Of a stretch of 64,000 bases of DNA, positions 1 through 11,307 are shown piece after piece. The position numbers and the translations under genes were made by a program. This DNA is from Adiantum capillus-veneris. Taxonomy: Eukaryota; Streptophyta; Polypodiopsida; Polypodiales; Pteridaceae. How positions within the stretch are numbered: position 1 is the first letter of the stretch; every line of letters begins with the position of its first letter. The notes below the pieces were generated by a model. It was given only the letters and a program-made list of their open reading frames with translations. It was not told the DNA's origin and ran no database searches. Location of the stretch: the NCBI GenBank assembly GCA_014529385.2, contig CM043962.1, positions 37,103,098 through 37,167,097 of the forward strand, written 5' to 3'.

Positions 1-695
1 GGACACGAAGATGTCACTGTGACGACCACGACAACGCGAGGCTAAGGCTAAAATCTGAAAACACTAGGGCTGAAAACTGAGATCGCTAGGAATCTGCTGC
101 GATCGGGTACTCTGCGGACGACGATGTCGATGACGACTGCTCTTCTAAGGGCTGAAAACTGAAAAGGCTTGCTGATCTAGTAAAGCTGAGAACTTGCGCT
201 GATGTAAGGGCTGAAAATGCGGTACTGTGTTGTGGCAATGACGACAACCACGACGACGATGGGACTATGACGATGACAACGATGGGTCGTCGTCAAGTCC
301 GAGACCTGCAATGACGATGATGGTGTCGACGACGACGGCGTCAAGGCTGAAAAACGCTAAGGCTGAAAACTGAAATCTGTCGCGATGGATGGCTTTCCGG
401 AGAGGATCTGCTGTCACGTGCGCACTTTACTTGCGCCATGTGGACACGCTTCTGCCATGGTTTAGCATCAGTCATCGCCTAGCTTAGGACTGAGCCTGGC
501 ACTTTGTGAGCCTCTAGCACGATGTGCATGTCCAGGCCGGTCATAGTTGCATACCCTCTCTTGCACAAGAACAGCCATTTCATCATGCAGGCATTTTTGT
601 TACGAAGGTTACCCTACCCACCATATAATTCCTAGAAAAGAAACCCATTAGGCACTCAGTAGAAGCAGAAAAAGCAGGGACACAGAAAGGGCAGG
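1..695. repeat. Decayed LTR-like sequence, left flank of element A
   Basis: No gene is visible. The stretch is built of 'gctgaaaac' words mixed with GAC/GAT trinucleotide tracts, like the LTRs of the F family further right (for example 23,950-24,350, minus orientation), but I could not align it end to end with any of them. The segment just right of element A (14,600-15,140) has the same vocabulary in the opposite orientation. Its last five bases (691-695, GCAGG) are the target-site duplication of element A. Confidence 0.5.
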
Positions 696-1010
696 TGTAA
701 CAGACTTGGACACTCCAAGTCAAGCATCAATCACCACAGCACCAAATAACCACTTCAAAACAATTCACAGATCACAATAGATTTGCACTGGCCCGGCGGA
801 GTTCCGTGCCTAGAGATATTGGCCCCAAAGACTGGCGCCCCTTTCGGTATTTTTTTATGTATTAAAATCAATGTCAAAGTACAAAGAACAATTAGGGGTT
901 CACTCTCAGACTCTGCGTCCAGATGCTCTGAGAAGTGAGCCCTAAACCGTGTATTTAAAGGTTACAAGGGATGCCCAATAGCAGAGCCCCAAAAGCTTCC
1001 AGTTCAAAAG

Positions 1011-1086
<76 letters not shown>

Positions 1087-1354
1087 GGCTTTCATAAAGA
1101 TAAAGCAAGTATCCTTCTCTCTCTCTCACAACATATTGCGTGGAGAAAAGCAAGAAAATAGCATTGCTAGTTGTTGCTTTTTTTTCAATCCCGAAAAATC
1201 CGGAAGTCCGTACGCTGCTGCCATGTGGCATTTGGCGCCTGTTTTAGGGTTTCCAAAAATTAGGGTTTCTGAAAATTAGGGTTTCTGGTAGAAATTAGGG
1301 TTTGCAGGAAATTAGGGTTTCTGCTATCGGTAGCTACGTCGTCACTTTGTGACA
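696..1354 (-). repeat. 3' LTR of element A
   Basis: 659 bp, TG...CA on the plus strand, followed at 1,355-1,365 by TACCCCCCTCT, which on the sense strand is the polypurine tract next to the LTR. Inside are a block shared with other LTR families (813-853), a CT microsatellite (1,013-1,084) and a run of telomere-box-like TTAGGGTTT words (1,230-1,322). Confidence 0.93.
1013..1084. repeat. (CT)n microsatellite inside the LTR
   Basis: About 36 uninterrupted CT units inside the left LTR of A. The right LTR of A has a shorter tract at 14,212-14,261 ending in GTGTGTG, and the LTRs of B have only short CT runs. The tract therefore changed length after insertion. Open reading frames across it are low-complexity Ser-Leu or Arg-Glu artefacts. 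Confidence 0.95.
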
Positions 1355-1912
1355 TACCCCCCTCTTGAAAGCATTGTAATCGATCGCGATTACGCCTGCA
1401 AAACCGACATAAGCCATAAACCGTCTTAGGAGACACTGATTGTTAATACCTACGTACTAGGAACACACATCTAGCACATGTACCAAATCGACAGTCACAT
1501 CACATGACATTCAACATTCATTCGGATCTTAGACCATAATTTATCGGCAATGTAGCTAGCAATCGCATCTAGGTCCAATCGGGACCTCATCGATGTCCGA
1601 TTGACTAACCCCTATTGCAACCATGTCTATTCAAGATCAATCAGACCAAAATGCTGCAATCATTTCGTTTATCAGTTCCTACACTTAAGAGAAGTCAAGA
1701 ACAAATCAGTATCATAATCAAGAATTCCATTTCATTAAAGTCATACAGTAGAATACTGTCAGCTTTCAGTATCCCTGAAGCTCAAAGAGACATCAGTGAC
1801 TCTAGTATCCAAATCAAGGCATCTGTTGACAAAGGAGCGGAGTGACTCCCCTCTGCATCCCACTGCACCAGATCTCCGGCCAAGCTGAATTCTGGGTTCC
1901 GTTTGGAATAGA

Positions 1913-2302
1913 CTATGCTAAAACAAAAGCATCGAGGTAAAGTTTCACAATCTGAGGAGTATCTGCTAGGTCCTCCTCCTCCATCCACTTCGCATCCAAT
2001 GCAGGATAGTTCTTGAACTTAACCAAGAACCGCCTTCGGACTTTACCTTTATTCTTTGTATCCTTATGTGCCAAAATCTGTTCAGGAACAAGGATCTCCT
2101 CGTTTTCTTCCAGTTCGGGTTGCTCATCAGGCTGTCCATCATCAGGCACATCACCCTTAGAAGGTTTCAAGAGACTCACATGGAATGCATTGTGAATCCT
2201 CCAAGTATCTGGCAGTTTCAATCGGAAGGAGACATCATTTATCTTTTCAGTGATCTGGAAAGGTCCGTAGAATCGCATACTGAGCTTTGGAAAAAGCCTC
2301 TC
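1913..2302 (-). pseudogene. Chromodomain end of the element A polyprotein
   Basis: The frame read leftwards from 2,302 begins with the end of the integrase (MRFYGPFQITEKINDVSFRL, then LKLPDTWRIHNAFHVSLLKP), the GPY/F-type module that follows the integrase core. It continues through an acidic linker into a chromodomain (RRFLVKFKNY, then DAKWMEEEDLAD) that ends about 65 bases after the last aromatic residue. Chromodomains of this class bind histone marks and guide insertion. The segment was separated from the rest of A's integrase (8,415-9,290) by the insertion of B at 2,303. The frame itself is open. Confidence 0.85.
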
Positions 2303-2948
2303 TGTAACAGACTTGGACACTCCAAGTCAAGAATCAACCGCGACAGCACCAAATAACCACTTCAAAACAATTCACAGATCACAATAGATTTGCACTGGCC
2401 CGGCGGAGTTCCGTGCCTAGAGATATTGGCCCCAAAGACTAGCGCCCCTTTCGGTATTTCTTTTTATATTAATCAGTTCAAAGTACAAGAGAGTGGCTAG
2501 GGTTTCACTCTCACACTCTGCGTCCAGATGCTCTAAGAAGTGAAGCCCTCACCACTTATTTAAAGGTTACAAGGGATGCCCAAAAGCAGAGCCCCAAAAG
2601 CTTCAAAATCAAAAGCTCTGAAAGCCAAAAGCATCTGTCCTTTCTCTCTCTCTTAGAGGGACCCAAAGAAAAAGCAAAAAGACTTTTTCTCTCTCTTTCT
2701 CTTGCTATTTGCGTAGAAAAAGCAGAAAAGCTGCCAGCGCAAATTCCGCTGCAAATTACGGAAATCTGTACTGCTGCTGCCACGTGGCATCTCATTAGAA
2801 TTAGGGTTTGCTGGATTAGGGTTTCAGCCTGAAATTAGGGTTTTGCTGCAAATTCGGGTTTCAGGCAGATTTTAGGGTTTGCAGGAATTTTACGGTTTCA
2901 GCCAGAAATTAGGGTTTCTGTTGTCCGCCACGTCATCACTTTGTGACA
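2303..2948 (-). repeat. 3' LTR of element B
   Basis: 646 bp, TGTAACAGAC...TTGTGACA, followed by TACCCCCCTCT (sense-strand polypurine tract) at 2,949. It has the shared GGCGCC block near 2,420-2,460, with a mutated core (AGCGCC), and telomere-box-like TTAGGGTTT words at about 2,800-2,915. Confidence 0.92.
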
Positions 2949-3514
2949 TACCCCCCTCTAGAAAGCATTGTAATCGACCGCGATTACGCCTGCAAAACCG
3001 ACAAAAGCCATAAACCGTCTTAGCAGACACTGACTGTTAGTACCTACGTACTAGGAACACACATCTAGCACATGTACCAAATCGACAGTCACATCACACG
3101 ACATCACAGGACATCACATGACATTCAACATTCATTCGGGTCTTAGACCATGATTTATCGGCAATGTAGCTAGCAATCACATCTAGGTCCAATCGGGACC
3201 TCATCGATGTCCGATTGACTAACCCCTATTGCAACCATGTCTATTCGAGATCAATCAGACCAAAATGCTGCAGTCATTTCGGCTATCAGTTCCTGCACTC
3301 AAAAGAAGTCAAGAACAAATCAGCATCATTATCACGAATTCCGTTTCATATGTCAGCTATCAGTATCCCTCAAGCTCAAAGAGACATCAGTGACTTTAGT
3401 ATCAAAATGGAGGCATCTGTTGACAAGGGAGCGGAGTGACTCCTCTCTTGTGCATCCCACTGCACCAGATCTCCGGCCAAGCTCAATTCTGGGTTCTATT
3501 TGGAGTAGACTATG

Positions 3515-3890
3515 CTAAACCAAAACATCGAGGTAAAGTTTCACAATTCGAGGAGTATCTGCTAGGTCCTCCTCCTCCATCCACTTCACATCAAAATGCA
3601 GGAAAGTTCTTGAACTTAACCAAGAACCGCCTTCGGACTTTACCTTTCTTCGTATCATTATGTGCCAAAATCTGTTCAGGAACAAGGATCTCCTCGTTTT
3701 CTTCCACTTCGGGTTGCTCATCAGGCTCTTCATCATCAGGCACATCACCCTTAACAGGTTTCAAGAGACTCACATGCAATGCATTGTGAATGCTCCAAGT
3801 ATCTGGCAGTTTCAATCGGAAGGAGACATCATTTATCTTGTTAGTGATCTGGAAAGGTTAGTAGTATTGCATATTAAGCTTTGGAAAAAG
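3515..3890 (-). pseudogene. Chromodomain end of the element B polyprotein
   Basis: Same module as at 1,913-2,302: the strand-rich end of integrase (LKLPDTWSIHNALHVSLLKP), an acidic linker and a chromodomain (RRFLVKFKNF, VKWMEEEDLADTP). A one-base shift separates the linker frame (3,591-3,815) from the chromodomain tail (3,515-3,748), so the copy is broken. Confidence 0.82.
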
Positions 3891-5930
3891 CCTCTCCTTT
3901 CCCTTTTTCTTTCGTAGGCATGCCTTCTCAAAACATAAGAGCACCCAATCATCCTCCTTCTATTTCAAGTCGCGACAATGGCGATCCGCTGCCTTTTTCT
4001 GTCGTTCGTGAGACTCCTGCAAAGTCTCGCGAACCTTGGCAAAAGCCGTATCCAAATCTCGCGAATATTCATCCGCTTCAAATATCTAATCTTTCGTGCT
4101 TAGGAAGGATGGAACCTTCGCAGCACTTTCAACAATCTCACATGGCGTCTTCCCCGTCGAAGAGTGTATCGTGTTATTGTAGGAAAATTCCACCAAAGGT
4201 AAGTTCTTTTCCCATTGAGTCTTCTGAACCGAGATACAAGACTTCAATAAATCTAAAATCACTGAATTGGCAATCTCAAATTGCCCGTCAATCTGCAAGT
4301 GGAACGATGACGAGAATTGCAACTGCGTGCCACTGTTCTCCCAAATTGCCTTCCAAAACAAACTCATAAATCTACGGTCTCTGTCGGAGACAATCGTCTA
4401 AAACGTGCCATGTAATCGGAAAATCATCGTGATCATTCTGTGTTCTCGGGAGATCAAAAATGAAATCCACTTCAATACTTTTCTAGGTGTGGGTGGGTAT
4501 GGGTAAAGGCTTTAACAATCCCTGTGCCTTATGTCTGTCAAAATTGACCTTCTGGCATACTAAGCAACTGCGCACAAACTATTCCACATCCTTTTTGAGT
4601 CTCGGCCCATAGAAGTATCTCTCTACCCCCTTCATGGTGGTAGCAATGCCGTGGTGACTCGTAAAAGGTGGACAGTGCCATTCAGTCATAACCTTTTCCC
4701 TCAACGGTAGTGTAACGCACAACATAGTCTTTTTCATCAAGTAGCCTTCCCGAAGGGAGTATCCAGCTACTGTCTCCCCATCCCGTATCTGTGTGAAAAT
4801 ATCTGCAAAATCTATATCTGTGGCATATTGATCGACCATATCCTCGAAGCTCCTATGATGTATCACGGAAATAGCCAGATCCAACGGCTTCCGAGACAAA
4901 GCATCTGCCACCAAATTCTTCTGTCCCTGCTCATGGACAATCTGGAAGTGAAACTGTGACAAGATGTTCGCCCACCGCATCTGCTTTTCCGAAAGCTGCT
5001 TTTGTGGCAAGAAGTAGTGCAAACTCTAATGGTCTGTAAAGACAGTAAAATCCGCTCCGAGTAGGTAATGCCGCCATAAAGTAAGAGCATGGATAACCAC
5101 CAAAAGCTCTTTCTCATAAATCTGTACTGTCCTCTCCGGCCTAGAGAACAATCGGCTCTCGTAAGCAATGACATGGCCTTCTTGCATCACGACCGCACCC
5201 AAACTACGACCATAAGCATCACAAAATACTTCAAATGACTTCTGCAAGCCGACAAAGTCAAATCTGGTCCTGTAGTCAATTTCTCTTTCAATGTCTGAAA
5301 GGCAGTCACTTATGTGGATCCCCACGAGAAAGGGACTCCTTTCTGTGTCAAGATATGCAAAGGGGAAGCAACCTCTGCAAACTTTCGTATGAACCGCTTG
5401 TAGTACGAACACAGTCCAACTTCATGGACATTCTTCCAATCGGGCCAATCACGTATAGTCTCTATCTTGGCCGAATCCACTTGCACTCCTGCTGCTGAGA
5501 GAAAGTGTCCCAAAAAGTGTATCTCTGAAGCAGATGATCTCTGTGTTCTGCCTCATTCTTGGAGAAAACAATGATATCATCAAAGAAAGTGCCAACAAAT
5601 AGCCTGTGCTCTCGAAAAATCATGTCCATCATCCGGTTAAATGTCGCAAAGCATTGGTTAAACCAAAAGGCATCACCAAAAAAACTCAAATAACCCAAAA
5701 GTCGTCCAAAAAGCTGTCTTGTAGACGTCTTCCGGCACGATTCGGATATGATGAAATCTACTCTTCAAGTCAATCCTGCTAAAGCACGAGGATCCCTGTA
5801 ACCTGTCGAGTATATCATCGATCCTAGGAATCGGAAATCTGTTCTTGATGGTGATTTTGTTGAGATCTCTATAATCAATGCACATTCTCCAAGATCCGTC
5901 TTTCTTCAAATCCAACAACAGTGGAGAGCA
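3890..5930 (-). pseudogene. Integrase, RNase H and reverse transcriptase remnants of element B
   Basis: Read right to left. Reverse transcriptase starts near 5,930 ([31 protein letters not shown]) and carries the catalytic FFDDIIVFSKN near 5,560-5,590. RNase H follows (FEVFCDAYGRSLGAV, YEKELLVVIHAL, about 5,030-5,240). Then comes the integrase zinc-binding module (HHGIATTMKGVERY, about 4,580-4,660). The integrase core is deleted internally, jumping near 4,400-4,480 from the first catalytic region to the last (DGQFEIAN, with Glu present). Several stops and frameshifts split the frame. The FFDD motif in place of the common YVDD or YLDD is shared with element A, so it is a family trait rather than damage. 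Confidence 0.88.
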
Positions 5931-6116
5931 GTAATGGCAACATCCCATCCGGGTAATGCCAATGCTCGGTGTAATGGCAACATCCCATCCGGGTGCCAAT
6001 CGCACTACCTCCGCCTGTGGCGTCAGTCTGTCGGACATAATTCCAAATCGAGCCGCCAATTCCAAGTGAAAAGAAGTTGGCCTTGGCTCCTTCAAAAGAG
6101 CTTCCTGATCCTTCAC
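5931..6116 (-). pseudogene. Protease stub of element B with a 40-bp tandem duplication
   Basis: Only the end of the aspartic protease region survives (LELAARFGIMSDRLTPQAEV); it matches A at 11,170-11,310. It is joined directly to reverse transcriptase, so the middle of the protease and the linker present in A (10,630-11,170) are deleted. At the junction the words 'gtaatggcaacatcccatcc' occur twice, about 40 bp apart (5,931 and 5,971), a small duplication made at the deletion point. Confidence 0.7.
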
Positions 6117-6199
6117 TTTGCCTCAATAAGCGGCAAAGTTTGTACTTTCATTCATTTGATTCGGTGCAAGTCCCACACCAGTTCTGCTTTTCTATCTGC

Positions 6200-7745
6200 C
6201 TTTTCTGCCACGCTCCTCAGCTGCTCTCAAACTCTCAGGCCTGTCGTCGTTCTTATCATTCTGTTCTTTCTGTGCCTTTTTAGGGCACTTTGCGGAGATA
6301 TGTCCATGTTCCCCGCATCCAAAGCACTTCCCCTCTCTAATGAAGCGAGCTCTCTCCTAAGGAGTAAGCTTGGGTCGTGCATCCTTTTTCTCTGGGTTGC
6401 TCTTTTTCTTTCTACTTTCATTCCCAGAAGTCTGTTCGGCTCGTTGTGTCATGGCCTCATCTGCGGGGTAGGTCAGATTGCCAGAGTGAATGGCAAAGCC
6501 CCGCTTCGCATGACTCATCAACTCCTGAATAGAAGCTGACTTCTATTCCAAGCAGTGATCTCGGATCTCTGTAGGTAGACCCAAGGTAAACGGCTCAATC
6601 TGTTCTCTGAACGAGATCTTCTTGAATGAAGAGGCGGATAGAAAAGAGCTCCAGAGTCTTTCACAGTAAGCATTGATTGTATTCTTCTTGGTCATCCGAA
6701 GATGGTTCCAAGCAGCTCGTATATCTCGTTCATATTCTTGCGTCAACCAAGAAGAAATAAAAAGCTTCTTAAATTTCAGCCATTTAACTGGCGCAGTCTT
6801 GTTTAAAAGAAGCGTGGATCATTAAGTACGAGCATTCCCCTTAAAGCAAGAGGCAGCTCTCCAAATCTTGGAGTGCTCTGAATAGCATCCTCCCGCGAAA
6901 GAGATGTCAAACTGCTGTATAAAAGACAAAGAGTATCCTGAAAAAGTATCAAACTTGATCGAGTGGCCACCTTCCTTAAACTCTCGGACTTTCTTGCTTT
7001 TATCTTCGAGAAAGTCATACTGGTTAGCTTTGTAAAAATTCTTCTTGTTCGCATAGAAGTTTCCAACATCGGGAATCAAAGCTGTCTGTAGACGAGTCCT
7101 CACTGTCAGTCTCTAGGCGAGATGTAGCCTTCTTTGCCTTTTTCTTGCCCTTTCCGAAGCTTTGTTTCTTGCTTCGCTTTTTACCTTTTCTGTCTTCTTC
7201 GCTCGAATCTGAAGAGCTAGAAGAACTGTCAGAAGAAGAAGAAGAAGAAGAAGAACTGGGTACTCCTTCAAATCGAACACGCTTCTTCTGTTTCTTTGCC
7301 TTGTCAAAAGTTGACTGACGACCCAAATAACCTGGAAAGTCAGTGCTTTCCTTCTGCTTTTTGCCGTGCTTTTTGGCTTTCTTCTGTGCGTCAAAAAGCT
7401 AAGCAATCCGTGCATCAACCACCTCTTCTAGTTCCTTCTCTGAATATTTCTTTGGGATCAGAAGGTTTCTTGAAAGCAGATTTCGGGGGTGGTGTAGTGA
7501 TTTTCTGCCACTGTGCATGCACTTCCTAAAAAGAAGTCTCGCTCATATATTTTGCCCATTTCGGATCCTTCACAAAACTGAGCATCATCTTTGTTGCATC
7601 GCCGATCAATTGACGACGCTTCATCTCTCTTTGCTCCGCCTGAGTAGGCCGAGGCGGGCCATACTCTCTGTCTGAATCTTCATTGTGATCCCAACCCGCA
7701 TCTCCAGATGCAGAGGGAGTCGATTGATCCTTGCGTGAAGCCATA
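6200..7745 (-). pseudogene. gag of element B
   Basis: The gag start (MASRKDQSTPSASGDAG) lies at about 7,743. A Ser-rich and Lys-rich low-complexity stretch encoded by GAA/GAC repeats follows (7,113-7,330), then the capsid-like core (FKEGGHSIKFDTFSGY, about 6,940-6,985). A CCHC zinc knuckle, C-x2-C-x4-H-x4-C (CFGCGEHGHISAKC), lies at about 6,283-6,333. Gag packages the element RNA into virus-like particles. The gene is split over at least four frames by indels. Confidence 0.85.
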
Positions 7746-7801
7746 GGTGCCGCGGAAAAAAAATTGGGGATCAGATTTCCCGTAGAAGAGAAATTGGCCG
7801 T

Positions 7802-7813
7802 GCTCTGATACCA
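7802..7813 (-). other. Primer binding site of element B (initiator-Met tRNA)
   Basis: The sense strand reads TGGTATCAGAGC immediately after the 5' LTR. This is the usual plant primer site complementary to the 3' end of initiator methionine tRNA, where minus-strand DNA synthesis begins. It confirms the minus orientation. Confidence 0.92.
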
Positions 7814-7814
7814 C

Positions 7815-8409
7815 TGTAACAGACTTGGACACTCCAAGTCAAGAATCAACCGCGACAGCACCAAATAACCACTTCAAAACAATTCACAGATCACAATAGA
7901 TTTGCACTGGCTCGACGGAGTTCCGTGCCTAGAGATATTGGCCCCAAAGACTGGCACCCCTTTCGGTATTTCTTTTTATATTAATCAATTCAAAGTACAA
8001 GAGAGTGGCTAGGGTTTCACTCTCACACTCTACGTCCAGATGCTCTGAGAAGTGAAGCCCTCACCACTTATTTAAAGGTTACAAGGGATGCCCAAAAGCA
8101 GAGCCCCAAAGGCTTCAAAATCAAAAGCTTTGAAAGCCAAAAGCCTCTGTCCTTTCTCTCTCTCTCTGAGAGACCCAAAGAAAAAGCAAAAAGACTTTTT
8201 CTCTCTCTCTTGCTATTTGCGTAGAAAAAGCAGAAAAGCTGCCAGCGCAAATTACAAAAATCCGTACTGCTACTGCCACGTGGCATCCCGGGCAGAATTA
8301 GGGTTTGCTGAATTAGGGTTTCAGCCTGAAATTAGGGTTTTGCTGCAAATTAGGGTTTCTGGCAAGAAGTTAGGGTTTTTGCTGTCCGCCACGTCATCAC
8401 TTTGTGACA
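7815..8409 (-). repeat. 5' LTR of element B
   Basis: 595 bp, TGTAACAGAC...TTGTGACA. It is shorter than the partner at 2,303-2,948 (646 bp) mainly through loss of part of the telomere-box-like region, of which four to five TTAGGGTTT words remain at 8,296-8,372. The shared block core is mutated to GGCACC. Sense-strand TTTAAATA near 8,070 is a possible TATA box. Confidence 0.92.
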
Positions 8410-8414
8410 CTCTC

Positions 8415-9290
8415 CTTTCCCTTTTTCTTTCTTAGGCGTGCCTTCTCAAAACGTAATAGCACCCAATCATCCTCCTTCAATTTCAAGTCGCGACGATGGC
8501 CATCCGCTGCCTTTTTCTGTCGTTCTTGAGACTTCTGCAAAGTCTCGGGAACCTTGGCAAAAGCCGTATCCAAATCTCGCGTATATTCATCCACTTCAAA
8601 AATCTTATTTCGTGCTTAGAAAGGGTGGAACCTTCGCAGCACCTTCAACAATCTCAAATGGCGCCTTCCCCGTCAAAGAGTGTATCGTGTTATTGTAGGC
8701 AAATTCCAGCAAAGGTAAGTACTTTTCCCATTGAGTGTTCTAATCTGAGATATAAGACTTCAATAAATCTAGAACCACTAAATTTGCAATCTGAGATTGC
8801 CCATCAGTCTGCGGGTGGAACGAAGACGAGAACTGCAACCGCGTGCCAATGTTCTCCCAAATTGCCTTCCAAAACAAACTCATAAATTTGGGGTCTCTGT
8901 CGGAGACAATCGTCTCAAGCATGCCATGTAATCTAAAAAGCAGGGCCACATATAGTCTCGCTAAGTGGTCCGGCTTGATTGTTTTCTTCACTGGAATGAA
9001 ATGAGCCTGTTTGCTAAATCCGTCAATAACAGTCCAGATACCATCATGACCACTCTGTGTTCTCGGGAGATCAAAAATGAAATCCATTGCAATACTTTCC
9101 CAGGGTCGGGTGGGTATGGGTAAAGGTTGTAACAATCCCTGTGCCTTATGCCTGTCAAACTTGACCTTCTGGCATACTAAGCAACTACGCACAAACTCTT
9201 CCACATCCTTTTTGAGTCTCGGCCAAAAGAAGTATCTCTCTACCCCCTTCATGGTGATAGCAATGCCGCGGTGACCCGTAAAAGGTGGAC
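8415..9290 (-). pseudogene. Integrase of element A, catalytic Glu replaced
   Basis: Integrase inserts the cDNA into chromatin. Read right to left: the zinc-binding module (HRGIAITMKGVERYFFWPRL, then the Cys pair in SCLVCQKV), the first catalytic Asp (MDFIFDLPRTQSGHDG), the second (SDRDPKFMSLFW), then the last region, which reads DGQSQIAN. Elements B (DGQFEIAN) and H (DGQCEIAN) have Glu there, so A has Glu changed to Gln at the third catalytic position. Stops lie at about 8,741 and 9,291. The segment ends where B inserted, and the chromodomain continues at 2,302. Confidence 0.88.
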
Positions 9291-10620
9291 ACTAGCATTC
9301 AGTCATAACCTTTTCCCTCAACGATTGTGTAACGCACAACATGGTTTTTCTCATCAAGTAGCCTTCCCGAATGGAGTATCCTGCTACTGTCTCCCCATCC
9401 CGTATCCGTGTGAAAATATCTGCAAAATCTGTATCTGTGGCATACTGGTCGACCGTATCCTCAAAGCTCCTATGATGTACCGCGGAAATAGCCAAAACCA
9501 ACGGCTTCCGAGACAAAGCATCTGCCACTACATTCTTCTATCCCTGCACATGGACAATCTGGAAGTGAAATTGTGACAAGATGTTCGCCCACCGCATCTA
9601 CTTTTCCGAAAGCTGCTTCTGTGACAAGAAGTAGCGCAAACTCTGATGGTCTGTGAAGACAGTATAATCCGCTCCGAGTAGGTAATGCCGCCACTGAGTA
9701 AGAGCATGGATAACCGCCAAAAGCTCTTTCTCATAAATTTGTGTTGTCATCTCCGGCCTAGAGAACAATCGGCTCTCGTAAGCAATGACATGGCCTTGTT
9801 GCATTAAGACCGCACCCAGACTACGACGACAAGCATCACAATATACTTCAAATGACTTCTGCAAGTCCGGTAAAGTCAAAACTAGTCCCGTAGTCAATTT
9901 CTCTTTCAATGTCTGAAAGGCAGTCACCTCTGTGGGTCCCCACGAGAAAGGGACTCCTTTCTGTGTCAAGATATGCAAAGGGGAAGCAACCTCTGCAAAC
10001 TTTCGTATGAACCTCCTGTAGTACGAACACAGTCCCAACAAGCTTCTAACTTCATGGACATCCTTCAAATCGGGCCAATCACGTATAGTCTCTATCCTGG
10101 CCGGATGCATTTGCACTCGTGCTGCTGCTGAGACAATGTGTCCCAAAAAGTGTATCTCTGGTAGGAAAAATTCACTTTTTTTTGCATTATTCACTAACTT
10201 GTGATCTCGTAATGCCTGAAAGACCTGAAGCAGATGATCTCTATGTTCTGTCTCATTCTTGGAGAAAACAATGATGTCGTCAAAGAAAGTGCCAACAAAT
10301 AGCCTGTACTCTCAAAAAATCCTGTCCATCATCCGGTTAAATGTCGCAAGAGCATTGGTTAAGCCAAAAGGCATCACCAAGAACTCAAATAACCCAAAAG
10401 TAGTCCGAAAGGCTGTCTTGTAGACGTCTCCCGGCGCGATTCGGATCTCATGATATCCACTCTTCAGGTCAATCCTGCTAAAGCACGAGGATCCTTGTAA
10501 ACTATCGAGTATATCATCGATCCTAGGAATCGGAAATCTGTTCTTGATGGTGATTTTGTTGAGAGCTCTATAATCGATGCACTTTCTCCAAGATCCGTCT
10601 TTCTTCAAAACCAACAATAC
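9291..10620 (-). pseudogene. Reverse transcriptase and RNase H of element A
   Basis: Reverse transcriptase runs from about 10,620 ([20 protein letters not shown]) through [15 protein letters not shown] and [12 protein letters not shown] to the catalytic FFDDIIVFSKN at about 10,265-10,290. The thumb (FLGHIV, then YYRRFIRKFAEVASPLHILT) follows. RNase H follows at about 9,600-9,900 (FEVYCDACRRSLGAV, YEKELLAVIHAL, TDHQSLRYF). In-frame stops lie at about 10,313 (after MMDRIF), 9,598 and 9,540. Apart from those stops it is collinear with an intact chromovirus pol. Confidence 0.9.
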
Positions 10621-11307
10621 TGGAGAGCACTACGGTGAAGTACTAGGTTGGACAAGACCCTTTTCCAAGAGGTCTTTCACTTGGTTCATAATCTCTTCAT
10701 TCTGTGCTCCGCTCACACGGTAAGGTGGCCGGTTCGATGGTGTGCTTCCAGGTATCAGATCAATGGTATGATCTTCGGGACGAGCAAGTGGTAACTCGCT
10801 TGGTAGGCCCTCTGAGAAGCAATCGGCGTGAGAGTGGAGAAAATCTTGGCGTTCTTTATCAAGTTTAGACATATTTGTCCTATCCTTATCGCTCAATTCT
10901 TTCATAAAGATCGAGTAAACGAACAGACTGGATTTCATTAATTTTGAAATGGCCGAAGGCGATACAATAGTGACAGACTCGCCCTTCAGTTTAATATCAA
11001 GTACAATGGTTCTGCCCTTCTTTGTAGTCGAAGTCGCTTTCCTCCCCCGATAATCGACCACGGCGTTGTTCTTGTGGTACCAAGGAATCCCTAAGAGAAC
11101 ATCACACCCCTCCAAAGGCATTATGAAGAAGTCCTCGTGCCCCAAATACCCCTGACAATGCAATCGAAGTTTGCCAATGACACGTGTAATGGCTACGTCC
11201 CTGCAGGGTGCCGCTAGAACTGCCTCCGCAAGTGGTCCCATCCGATCGGGAGTGATCTCGAGCCGCGCCGCCAATTCCGGTGAAATGAAGTTGGCCTTGG
11301 CTCCTCT
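10621..11307 (-). pseudogene. Protease and pol linker of element A
   Basis: This frame is open for about 227 codons. It holds the second half of the aspartic protease (FISPELAARLEITPD, then the flap-side motif CDVLLGIPWYHKNNAVVDYR) and the linker up to the start of reverse transcriptase (HTIDLIPGSTPSNRPPYRVS, LLEKGLVQPS). The catalytic Asp-Ser/Thr-Gly region should lie just right of 11,307, but the sequence there is LTR C, so the active site is lost. Confidence 0.85.

Larger units (their letters stand above)
2303..8409 (-). mobile_element. Gypsy chromovirus B nested in A
   Basis: Minus-strand element of the same family as A. LTRs lie at 2,303-2,948 and 7,815-8,409. The bases flanking it, 2,298-2,302 and 8,410-8,414, are both CTCTC, and the A sequence resumes on the far side ('aagcctc' then 'tcctttcccttttt', compare the undisturbed order at 3,885-3,910 inside B). 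Order right to left: 5' LTR, primer site, gag with zinc knuckle, protease stub, reverse transcriptase, RNase H, integrase with an internal deletion, chromodomain, polypurine tract, 3' LTR. B is younger than A because it sits in it, but it is also inactivated. Confidence 0.93.

Noticed and set aside
1004-1279. ORFs across the CT repeat (Ser-Leu and Arg-Glu runs), likewise at 14,198-14,468 and 57,338-57,732
   Set aside because: Pure microsatellite translation without start context or homologous flanks.
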